This document shows positions 23,580 through 32,879 of a stretch of DNA of 64,000 nucleotides, piece after piece. Both the position numbers and the translations under genes were made by a program. The stretch is from Acheta domesticus (taxonomy: Eukaryota; Arthropoda; Insecta; Orthoptera; Gryllidae). Where the stretch lies: NCBI GenBank assembly GCA_031308135.1, contig JAHLJT010003656.1, positions 73,550,984 through 73,614,983 on the forward strand. The letters are read 5' to 3'. How positions within the stretch are numbered: position 1 is the stretch's first letter; the number at the start of each line of letters is the position of its first letter. The notes beneath the pieces were generated by a model, which saw nothing but the letters and a program-made list of their open reading frames with translations, was not told the DNA's origin and ran no database searches.

Positions 23580-23780
23580 CAGAATGCGTCCTCGCTGCCC
23601 TGCAAGCAGCTGGAGCAAGCTGCCCTGGGCCGGTCGCCAGGTGCGCGTCGGGCAGCCGGGCCGGGTCCTGCCCGCGGCACGCCGCGCCGTCTGCGCCTGC
23701 GCTCGGGGCGCCGGCCTCCCGTATTTGGCTCCGCGCGCCACGGAATAAAGAGCTGTTGTCTCCGGATGCCTGTCTCTCGG
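23580..23780. other. CpG-rich patch
   Basis: A short non-tandem CpG-dense segment (GGTGCGCGTCGGGCAGCCG, GCACGCCGCGCCGTCTGCGC). No exon is recognised. Confidence 0.35.
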
Positions 23781-24720
23781 CACGGGACGGGTTCTCGTCC
23801 GGCTACAACCGCCGCCGCTGCTGCCGCCGCCACCTCCTCGACCGCCGTCACTACCGCCGTCGCCGACAACTTCATTTTGTCGCTTCGGTTACACTACCGG
23901 CGCCACAACCGCCATCATCACCTCCGAAGCTGGCAGTATCACTGCTACCATCACCGCTGCTACCGCCATCCCTGCTGTCACCACCTCCATCGAATATCTC
24001 TGGCTAATCTAACCGTCCCACCACGAACACAAAGATGACATCCTCCACCATCGCCACTGCCGCGACCATCATCGCTATCACCCATTCCATCATTACCACC
24101 ACTATCCCAACCTCTACCACTGCCACTACCACCACCACCGACGCCTCCAAAACCACCACACTACCGCCGCTGCTGCAGACGCTACCGCCACAACCATTAC
24201 TACCACTGTCGTCGCCACCAGCACCATCCCCATCACCACCATTGCCGTTACCACCATTACGGCCTCCATCGCCATCCACCCACCACACAATTATCTCCAC
24301 CGCCAAAACTACTACCCCAATACCGCCACCACCACTTCGATCATTACCACCACCATCAAAACTGTCACCGTCTACCCCGTCCCATCGCGCCATCAACATC
24401 ACGACCACAGACTCCACAGTCGCCGTCGTCATTGCCACAGACACCGTCATGACCACCGTCACCATCACCGCCGTCTCCAAAACCACTACCACTTCCACTA
24501 CTATCGCCACTGCCGCCGCCGCCGCCCCTAACATCACTGTTGCCGCAGCCGCCACTACTATTACTACAACCGCCGCCGACACTACCATCATCACCACCAC
24601 AATTGTCACTGTCTCCCCGTACCACCAACATACGTCGTCGCCGCGGCTATTGCCACCGTCATCACCACCACCACTACCGCCGCCGCCGCTGCCGCCGGCC
24701 GTCGCATTCGTTTTGCCCCG
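23780..24720 (+). repeat. Compound trinucleotide tract (CAC/ACC/ATC/CCG)
   Basis: Nearly 1 kb of interspersed CCA, ACC, ATC and GCC triplets. The register is kept well enough that the + frame at 24035-24823 (262 codons) reads T/P/S/I-rich and the minus frame (259 codons) reads V/G/D/M-rich. These are trinucleotide-slippage products. The right edge becomes CpG-rich (GCCGCCGCCGCTGCCGCCGG). Confidence 0.8.
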
Positions 24721-24829
24721 CACGCCCGCCGCTGCCGCCTCGGAATGCCAGATATGCACCACGGGCGGGCGGGCTCGTATCACAGCGGTGTTGACGGGTG
24801 TAACGGTGCACCGGTATTTATGATTTCCT

Positions 24830-25520
24830 TCTTTTTAGGCCCACTGCTTCCGAATGTCGACGCGTCACTTCGACTCACGAAGGAGTCACAACCAGCCGCT
24901 CCGCCCGTCCGACCGGGTCTTGTTCACACAGCCGCTGAGCCCCATGCTGCGTTGGAGGCAGCTGCTTCGAAGAAGAGCGGCCTATGGACCGTAGGAGGAC
25001 ATTCTCAAGGGGCGAGTGTCATAGAACGAAATGGACAGAGCGTATTACGTACCGTCAATTAAGAAACAAGGAAACTAAATTGCTTCAAGGATTGTATGCG
25101 ATGGATCGTGATTGATTGTGAGCATGTCCTTATCCATGTCGTCGAAGTGCGTGTGCATTTGTGGTCTCTCAGAACATTTCGTTTTTAGAGAAACACGGCA
25201 GTCTCTAATGCATTTACTATTTGACGGTTCAAAATAATGAAATCCATTAGTAATTATCAAATTTAATGCTTTGACTCGTAGATAACGGTCATGGGGAGCG
25301 GAGAGAGCAGGTTGCGATTTCATAAAGCATGGAATAACAGCGGAGGCAGAGAGCGCACGCAGTTGAGGAAAGCGGATAACCAGCTTAGATAGATCAGAGA
25401 CGAAGAAAATAAACGACGTTGTTGCATACATGCAAGGAAACCGAAAAATTGAGATTTAAGGTAGCACTGTCTTGGAAATAGCAAAATCTTAAAGCGCGCT
25501 CCAACACGTGAAAAGATGAG
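24830..25520. other. Unique spacer
   Basis: Mixed composition; nothing recognised apart from the left fringe of the GAGAGC-rich repeat from about 25290. Confidence 0.4.
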
Positions 25521-25860
25521 AGCTTAGAGAGCGCGGGGTAGAAAGCAAATGGCGGTGACGCGCAAAGGTGGTGGTGGGGACGGAAAATCGCTTTAAAAAT
25601 AGAGTAAACAGCATTGACGTGGAGAATCGAAGCGTCAAGAGAAGTCACAAAAGTGAGAAGTGGACAACTCGCGTAGAGAACAGAGACGCAGAAAGCAAAC
25701 GGCGAAGTCGCATAGACGGAATGGACAGCCAAAAGCATTGTCATGGAGAGTGCATAAGCGAAGAGAGCGCTCAGAGACGTGGGAAGCGAAGAACTGCAGA
25801 GATTTCAAGAGCGACCGAGCTGGTCGTACGTAGGCATGGGAAGCGGGAAAGTCACTTCAA
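25520..25860 (+). repeat. Diverged copies of the 26-kb minisatellite family
   Basis: Degenerate units of the GTAGAGAACAGAGACGCAGA, AAGCAAACGGCGAAGTCGCA type precede the regular array. Similar sequence lies at 29610-29940 (GGAGAGCAGAAAGTAAACGG, CGAACTCGCACGCAGACC), so the family is not confined to one locus. Confidence 0.55.
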
Positions 25861-26240
25861 TTGCAAGGTCCGCACACGGGCGTGGGCAGCGGAGGAAAAC
25901 GCCTAGAGAGCGTAGAGCTTCAACTACAAAGCAAACTGCAAGATCTGCACACGGGCGTGGAAACTAAAGAACTCCTAGAGAGCAGAGAGCCTACGCTAGA
26001 AAGCAAACTGCAAGGTCCGCACATGGGCGTGGGAAGAGGAGGAGAACGCCTAGAGAGCAGAGAGTCTCTGATAGAAAGCAAACTGCAAGATCTGCACACG
26101 GGCGTGGAAGCTGAAGAACTCTTAGAGAGCAGAGAGCATATGCTAGAAAGCAAACTGCAAAGTCCACACACGGGCTGGGAAGAACGGAGAACACCTAGAG
26201 GGCAAAACCAGAAAGGAAACTGCACGGTCCGCACACGGGC
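25861..26240 (+). repeat. 72/75-bp alternating minisatellite with open frame
   Basis: Tandem units start with GCAAACTGCAAGRTCYGCAC, then ACGGGCGTGG and CTAGAGAGCAGAGAGCCTAC. The GCAAACTGCAA element recurs at about 25931, 26003, 26078 and 26150, spacings of 72-75-72 bp. Two unit types alternate, one translating with GPHTGVGSGGERLES and the other with DLHTGVETKELLES, making a 147-bp dimer. All spacings are multiples of three and the + frame 25861-26322 stays open for 153 codons. It has no domain or known homologue to me, so it is listed as repeat, but it could be part of a repeat-encoded protein. Confidence 0.75.
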
Positions 26241-26600
26241 GTGGGAAGTGACAGAGGACCGCCTAGAACGCAGAGGCAGAAAGGAAACATGGGCGTGGGA
26301 AGCGGCGGAGGAGAACGCCTAGAGAGCAGAGAGCCTACGCTAGAAAGCAACTGCGAGGCCCTTACACGGGTGTGGGAAGTGACGGAGGAACGCCTAGAAC
26401 GCAGAGCCAGAAAGGAAACATGGGCGTGGGAAGCGGCGGAGGAGAACGCCTAGAGAGCAGAGAGCCTACGCTAAAAAAGCAAACTGCGAGGCCCTTACAC
26501 GGGCATGGAAGCGACGGAGGAACGCCTAGAACGCAGAGCCAGAAAGGAAAACATGGGCGTGGGAAGCGGCGGAGGAGAACGCCTAGAGAGCAGAGAGCGC
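26241..26600 (+). repeat. 131/132-bp minisatellite derived from the same units
   Basis: The junction CGCCTAGAACGCAGAG recurs at about 26260, 26391 and 26523. Each unit joins the same parts as the preceding array (GTGGGAAGCGGCGGAGGAGA, GAGAGCAGAGAGCCTACGCT) with an added CAGAAAGGAAACATGGGCG segment. One spacing is 131, so no single reading frame survives the array. Confidence 0.7.
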
Positions 26601-26825
26601 CGGTGCCGAGTGCACAGCCGAGGGCGGAGTCCCTTTCAGTGCAGCGCGAGCGCCGGCGCCGTCGGGTTAATTGGCGGCGACGGGGCAACTCGAGCCCGCG
26701 CTCGTCAGTCGCTCTCGCCTCATTAAATTCTACGCGCAGGCCGCGCCGGAAGCGCTGCGGGCACCGCGCGCGAATAGGCCGCTGAGCTCTGCTCGCCTGC
26801 GCCGGGGAAGCGCTCGCTCAAGGAG
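26600..26825. other. CpG-rich patch after the minisatellite
   Basis: Non-tandem CpG-rich sequence (GCGAGCGCCGGCGCCGTCGG, CCGCGCCGGAAGCGCTGCGG) with an ETS-like CCGGAAG near 26746. It could be a promoter-like island, but no transcript is identifiable. Confidence 0.35.
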
Positions 26826-27496
26826 ACAAAATGTCACAAGGGCTGAGGAATTGTACATCGCAGGCTACTGTGACACTCTTTGAAAAATATTTTCTATGGC
26901 AACGAATTGCCCGAAATGCCTAATACGTTTCTTTTTCGAGTTTTTGTATTTTTTTCTTTAAAAGCAGTGTTAATGTAAAAGGTATGCCATTTCTAAAGGG
27001 AAAAAGCCCGTGTTTTCTATGATTTTCCCCACATTGTCCCAGATAGAATGCCACACGAGTTACGGGTTTATACATCGCAGTCTACTGAGAGACCCTTTGA
27101 AAATTATTTTCTATGCCAACGAATTGCGCGTAATGCCTAATAGGTGTCTTTGACAGTTTTTTTTACATATTTTCTCTTTAAAAAGACCGTTTGTGTTAAT
27201 TTTGCAATAATTTTATGTATATTATTTCTAAAGGTAAACGCCCGTATTTCGGATTATTATTATTATTATTCTCACATTGGCCCAGATAAAATGTCACAAA
27301 AGCTATGGGACTGTACACTACAGTCTGAAAAATATTTTATATACCAACGAATTGCGAGAAATGTCTAATACGTTTCTTTTTCGAAATGTATTTTTTTCTT
27401 TAAAAGTCAATGTTAAATTTGTGTTAATGTTAGGTGTACCATTTCTAAAGGTAAACGCCCGTATTGTAGGTTATTTTTCCCACATAGGCCCAGAAT
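26825..27496 (+). repeat. Three tandem copies of a 205-242-bp AT-rich unit
   Basis: Units begin near 26831, 27049 and 27291 with AATGTCACAAGGGCTGAGGA-like sequence. Each contains GAAAAATATTTTCTATGGCA, ACGAATTGC, TGCCTAATACGTTTC, CTTTAAAA, CATTTCTAAAGG and a closing CCCACATTGTCCCAGAT. The copies are clearly diverged, with small indels, and the middle copy carries a short ATT expansion (27254-27271). This looks like a small satellite-type array beginning right at the edge of a CpG-rich patch. Confidence 0.8.
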
Positions 27497-27769
27497 TTAA
27501 AAACAACAGGCTAGTTATTTTCTTCTCCTTTCCAGAACATACAAGACAGCACGTTTTTTACCCTTACCTTACCACTACCTAATTATCCCCGCATTGACAG
27601 CAATGTTTTTGGTGTTGCAAACCACAAGTTTCTTCTAAAATAGTAATCTGCATACGTTCTGAATTATCTCCATTACGATCCTTACTTAGGCGAGGCTCAG
27701 AGAAGGTGCAGTAAAGACCCACATCCGTACTGGGAGACGCAAAACGGTCCAGGTTCAGGTCGCTCCGCT

Positions 27770-28363
27770 TCCAGAAACCCGCCTGTAAAGGCGTCCTCAC
27801 TCCACACATCCCCACCGCGCCATTATTCGCCGGCGGGCAGGCGGGAGGGTTTGGGCGGGCGGGTGGTCGGGCGGGTGGTCGGGCGGGAGGGTTTGGGCGG
27901 GCGGGGGCGGGGGCGAGCGGGCGGGCGGGGCGGGAGGGGAGGGAGGGAGGGAGGGTGCGGGCGGGGTGGCTGGCGGGTGCGGGCGGATGCGGGCGGGCGC
28001 GCGGCGGGCGGGCGCGGGCGGGCGAGCGCGGGCGGGCGCGGGCGGGCGGGCGGGCGGGCGGGCGGGCGGGCGGGCGGGCGGGCGGGCGGGCGGGGCGGGC
28101 GGGCGGGCGCGGGCGGGCGGGCGGGCGCGGGCGGGCGGGCGCGGGCGGGCGGGCGGGCGGGCGCGGGCGGGCGGGCGGGCGCGGGCGGGCGGGCGGGCGC
28201 GGGGCGGGGCGGGCGGGCGCGGGCGGGCGGGCGGGCGGGCGGGCGCGGGCCGGGCGGGCGGGCGCGGGCGGGCGGGCGGGCGCGGGCGGGCGGGCGGGCG
28301 GGGGCGGGCGGGCGGGCGGGCGCGGGCGGGCGGGCGGGCGCGGGCGGGCGGGGGCGGGCGGCG

Positions 28364-28395
<32 letters not shown>

Positions 28396-28700
28396 GGGCG
28401 GGCGGGCGGGCGGGCGGGCGCGGGCCGGCCGGGGTGGGCGCGAGCGGGCGGGTGGGCGCGAGCGGGCGGGCGTCTTTCTGCAGGGCCTTTGAAGTGGCTG
28501 GGCGGCGCCGCGGTGCGTTTTCTGCGGACTGCGCCGCGGGAGGAATATTTAACGCGCGCTTTCCCCGCGACGAGCAGCTCTGCGGCTGTGAAAAGCGGCC
28601 GGGCGGAAAGCCAAGCGGGCGGAGGAGCGGCTGCTGCGGGGGCGCGCTCGTTCAACAAAGACCGGAGGGCGTTCTAGCACGCTCGGCGTGTTTTCGCTCC
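27770..28700. repeat. G-rich block with (GGGC)n array
   Basis: About 27840-28440 the + strand is almost pure GGGC/GCGGGC, with the long uninterrupted (GGGC)n core at about 28040-28090 and GCGGGC-punctuated runs after it. The edges (to 28700) are CpG-rich and contain GGCGGCGCCGCGG. Opposed frames of 359 (-) and 274 (+) codons read P/A/R or G/A/R low complexity. G4-forming potential is extreme. Confidence 0.85.
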
Positions 28701-28845
28701 TTCCGCCCAGATCCGGATGAAAAGATGGTTGGACCGAATCTATCAGGTGCGGGGTCCAAATACTCTGCGGGTCCATTAATGGAGTATTAAGTACCGTGTG
28801 AGGAACAATGAATTCCCATAGAGTCCAATCTCTACGGGCCAGCAT

Positions 28846-29160
28846 GGGTGGTTCAGGGCATTAACTGATGTCACTGCAGTGCTTCTGACTGGGAGGTCCG
28901 AGGGTTAGAGTCCGTCGGTGTCAGGATTTTCGACACTACCGACGAGATAGACAGCTAGGTCCGATACACAGGTCGAATTCAGCCGCTTGAACTGGTTGGG
29001 GAAAACCCAGGCCGACGTGTAGGTCAGCAACGGATCTCGGCATCGAGAGGGGGGAAGAACACCAACCACTAATCCAAGATGAAACATACAGTGCATTTAC
29101 GGGACTAGTGACCATATCCGTTGAAGGTGTCCGGAACCACGAAGTTATCAATCAATCCAA
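28846..29160 (+). mobile_element. SINE-A copy with internal deletion (+)
   Basis: The head GGTGGTTCAGGGCATTAACT (box A-like TGGTTCAGGGC), GATGTCACTGCAGTGCTTCT, GACTGGGAGGTCC and a decayed box B GGGTTAGAGTCC is followed by TGTCAGGATTTTCGACACTA and GAATTCAGCCGC. It then jumps to the 3' half (GGTTGGGGAAAACCCAGGCC, GACGTGTAGGTCAGC, TACGGGACTAGTGACC) and ends in TTATCAATCAATCC. The central body and CA-rich part are missing. Confidence 0.75.
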
Positions 29161-29479
29161 CATTTACAGTAACTTCACAAAATTCGTGCTTCGGTATTAT
29201 GTGATGCAATCGGCACGGAAAGAACATTTCAGGAAAGGAGAAAATGTATTCTTTTTACAACACGACCATATGACGGGCGAGAAAATACAGCATTTTGGCC
29301 CTGTAGCGCTTGGTTAAGAGTCCAATTATAATTAGAGCAGAATGGAATACATTCTCTGACCACTTAAAATTCCCTTAGCTCCCCGACCCAAACACTGGAT
29401 GCGGGACGCGAGTGTTGGTTATACTGTTGGTTGCTGCATTATGTGCCTGCTTCTACTTTACAGATTTAGAGACAAAGGA

Positions 29480-29570
29480 GGGAGAGAGAGGGAGAGAGTG
29501 GGAGAGAGAGGAGAGAGAGGGGAAGAGAGGGGGACAGGAGAGAGGGAGAGAGAGAGATAAATAACAGATT
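29480..29570 (+). repeat. (GAGAGG)n purine microsatellite
   Basis: Irregular GAGAGAGGGA repeats. Confidence 0.9.
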
Positions 29571-29609
29571 TACTCAGATCATGAAACAAATAAGTCGTTT
29601 GTTAAGGAG

Positions 29610-29950
29610 TCCCTTTCAGATGTCACGGAGAGTGCAAAAGCGAAAGACACAAATGGCTTCGGAAATCAGATGGGAAGAGAAAGGATCGCTTAGAGAGCAG
29701 AAGAGAGGGGGAGGGAGGAGGGAAGGGGAGAGGGTATGGGAGCGAGGGAGAAGGAAGGAGAAGAGTGAGAGGAACAGGAGAGAGAAAGAGAGAGAAAGAC
29801 GGAGAGAGCGGGGCAGAGAAATGTCGCGAACATGTACACGCACAGAGAGGAGACTGCGCGTGCTAGGTTGACATGGAGAGCAGAAAGTAAACGGCGAACT
29901 CGCACGCAGACCTGCACAGTGGTCACGAAACACCGCTTTGAGGAGGATTC
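29610..29950 (+). repeat. Relative of the 25.5-26.2-kb repeat with GA-rich insert
   Basis: CACGGAGAGTGCAAAAGCGA at the left and ACATGGAGAGCAGAAAGTAA, ACGGCGAACTCGCACGCAG at the right resemble sequence at about 25620-25780 (CATGGAGAGTGCATAAGCGA, GCAGAAAGCAAACGGCGAAG). Between them lies a GA-rich expansion (29700-29830). Confidence 0.5.
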
Positions 29951-30049
29951 TTTACCAATTTTGTAAGTACTGAAGAGGCTAATATTTTGGTCTAACAGCT
30001 ATGTTACCTGCAACTAAACACGAGACGCGTAGGGTGCATCACGTAGGCG

Positions 30050-30680
30050 CAGCGCCTTGCAGAAGTGCTAACGAGTGCAACCCGGTTCGGCAGAGCAGCA
30101 CCCAGTGGTAACGCTGATTGGCGCGAGGACGCAAACGAAGCTGTGGGTGGCGTTCGCGTGCCGTGAGTGCATTAGCCTGTGATTAGCGGCGCTTCGCGGT
30201 GGGCAGGACGCGGCGTGAGGCGCGGGGCGGTGGGCGGGCGAGGCCCGGGCAAGCTTGGTGGGGCGGAGCGATGGTGCAAGGCGGGCGGAGGGGGCGGGTA
30301 CAGGGACGAGCGGGTAGTGTGGGGCGGACGGGCATTGCGGGGCAGGCGGGGTAGTGCTAGGCAGGTAGTGCCTAGGATGGTTTGTGTAGAAAAGGGCTGG
30401 CGGGTGGGGCAGGCGGGCGGGACGGAACGGGGCGGGATGGACGAGATAGGAAGCGGGGTGGATGCGGGGCAGAAAGGATCGGACGCGGGGGGGCGGGCGG
30501 GGCGGGCGCGGGGCGGGTGCGGGGCGGGCGCGGGGACGAGCGGGGGCGAGCGCAGGGCGGGCGCGGGCGAGCAGAGTGGGGTGGGGCAGGCAGGGCGGGT
30601 GGGACGGAGCGGATCGCACGGACGCAGCGGTCGGCACGGGGCGGGGAGGGGATGAGCGTTCGACGAACCCAAGCGGAGCA
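30050..30680. repeat. G-rich GC block
   Basis: G-rich + strand with GGGCGGGCGGGACGG and GCGGGGCGGGTGCGGGGCGG runs, densest at 30400-30600. Overlapping long frames on both strands (212 codons -, 158 codons +) are low complexity. Confidence 0.7.
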
Positions 30681-30699
30681 GCGGCGCAGGATACACACA

Positions 30700-31240
30700 T
30701 CGCCATCTCTTCACCCAGACGTCTCGTTTCATAACTGACAGCTAATACTTCGCTAACCTACGCAGCGTCGAAGAGACAGCGAACATGCCTCAAGGAAACC
30801 ATCAGGTGTAATTTAGAAACAAAGCGTGTGGGAGACCGTCAGGGGAAACCGCATGCCTGACGTTCTGCCTATTCCGGTCTTTTCTTAGTAGACCGTAAAC
30901 ATGAAAATATTATTTTTGAATTGCAGTTTAACGATATTACCACGTACAAAATAATCCAAAGAGGTAAGGAAACTGGAGAAAGGTTGCGAATACAAAAGGT
31001 TTCGAGCCACGATACTGACAGTTGCCATGGTTGTTGCTTGCGAGCAATCCCCAAATAAAATAGATTACTCGGAAATGTAAATGTATATCCTGAGAATGTG
31101 TTTTTCGAAAACGTCGATGTTTCTGCACAAATGTATCGATCCGAATAAAACATTGAAAGCCAAACAACGATGTTATAATATCGATGTTACCGCTCGAAAA
31201 GATCGCTGTTTTAAAAATATCCATGGTCTTCTGCCATCTC
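30700..31240. other. AT-rich spacer
   Basis: No element recognised. Short ATCGATGTTA-type repetitions occur at 31170-31210. Confidence 0.4.
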
Positions 31241-31560
31241 TAGGTGAACGGGTTGGCGCTTCTGCCATACTCGCCGCCCACCGCGCCCTGCTGTGCCGGC
31301 TCAGCGCCTTCGCGGCTGTGAGGAGTCAGGCGACACCGCCACGTCAATACCTCCACACGCCTCCCCAGCCGCGCGCCCGCCGGCGACACGCGATCCGGCC
31401 ATCAGCGGCACGCGCCCGCCGCGACGCGACGCGACACGGCGCCACCGCGCCGACGAGCACCCGCGGCGCCCTCGGGCGCGCATTGCTAAGCGGCCGTCGC
31501 ACGCGGCTTGCGGTTACATCAACATCCACAGCGGCCGCACGCTCCACCACCTCCGGGGGT
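31240..31560. other. CpG-rich, non-tandem patch
   Basis: Rich in CpG on both strands (GCGCCTTCGCGGCTGTGAGG, CCGCCGCGACGCGACGCGAC) without strong G/C strand bias or tandem order. It is one of the better CpG-island-like candidates here. No TATA box or exon can be assigned. Confidence 0.4.
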
Positions 31561-31609
31561 AATTGTACAAGATGAAATGTTAGGGTGTCTTTTCCATTAA
31601 TCTTAATAC

Positions 31610-31610
<1 letters not shown>

Positions 31611-31688
<78 letters not shown>

Positions 31689-31690
31689 TA
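31611..31690 (+). repeat. Compound (CT)n(AT)n microsatellite
   Basis: Fourteen CT units pass directly into about 26 AT units. The minus-strand frame across it reads (IY)n then (ER)n. Confidence 0.95.
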
Positions 31691-31699
31691 AACTCCGAC

Positions 31700-32860
31700 A
31701 TCTTGAGACCAATCCTGCATGAAAGTTCGCACCTGTAGGTTTTTGTTTTTCACCGAGAAGGTTTACGTTTGTTAATCTTTTGTAACTCCACTATATGGCG
31801 CTTTAGAACAAACTAAGTATTTACGTGAAATGCAACCCGCGTCACATTCGGCAGGATTGTGAATCTATATCGTTAATAACTCCTAAACGATGCGTTCTAA
31901 GGCCTTGAAAACTAAAATTTTGAGGCCTGCCTCAAAGAAACGTTTCAGGATGAAACCTTCTCGAATATTCTATTACATTTTTGCTAGTCCGGCGCTTCCC
32001 AATATTACCTCACTTGCTCAGAGACGTGCAGAATCTGCAATTAAATATGAATGAGGGGGACAGAGAGCGGCAGAGACAGACAGACAGGGACAGGTTGAGG
32101 GAGGGAAGGAGAGAGACTGATAAAGGTTGATAGGAGGGGAAGGAGAGAGATGAAGGGCAGAACAACGTCTGCCGGGTTTTCCTAGTACCCTAGGAACCCC
32201 ATACTAGCTGTGCCATTTGGTGGGTCAATTTTCTGCAAATGGCTCCTAAGAAACATTACCTTTTAGCTAGTGGTCTAACAAAAAACACAAGATATTTATC
32301 TACGAGAGTGGGCTAATGTTGATACCTTTGTTTAAGAAACGTTTACTTACTTTGTATCAATATTTTCATTCTGACAAGAATTAGCAATATTTTGAGAATA
32401 AACAAAACAATGCATGGGTGGAAAAATGCTGTAACGTTACAATTTTGTCAACCGTACATAATCAGGTAGTTCTAAATAATTTTAGAATATAACGAAAAAT
32501 TCAAAATGAATTACAATGCCTACAACACCCCTTAATTGATCATGAATGCTAGTATATATCACATTAATTGTGAGGTAAATTTATACACCGTAGTGTATCA
32601 CTACCACACTGATCGCTTGCCGTTTTTTTGATCCTTAAATTCCATTCATTGCTTATGAATTGGAGCGAAAAGAAACTTCTGATCTCTGTGTAAATACACA
32701 AGCGTTGAACCAATTGAAAAAGATCAAATTCAACCCAAAACAATATATTCTCTGAAAACTTAAATAATTTCCTTGACAACTGAACGACTTCTCCATGAAC
32801 ATATTTCTTCTTCACAGTTGTTCCACATTCCCTGGCTAAAGAGACGCTTCCTCCCCTAAA
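31700..32860. other. AT-rich stretch with GA-rich patch
   Basis: The part at 32050-32160 is GA/GACA-rich (GACAGACAGACAGGGACAGG). Nothing else is recognised. Confidence 0.45.
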
Positions 32861-32879
32861 GAGACATTGTATATGGGCC

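Noticed and set aside
24004..24823. T/P-rich mucin-like protein (+) or V/G-rich protein (-)
   Set aside because: The trinucleotide tract yields both. No signal peptide, domain or splice evidence.
25861..26600. CRISPR-like array (regular repeats)
   Set aside because: The whole unit is conserved with no unique spacers, and the setting is eukaryotic. It is a minisatellite.
27579..28790. 359-codon (-) and 274-codon (+) frames as an RGG- or proline-rich protein
   Set aside because: Direct translation of (GGGC)n; both strands open at once.
31021..31034. Second X-box (GTTGCCATGGTTGT)
   Set aside because: Only the left half-site is right. The second half should end in AAC.
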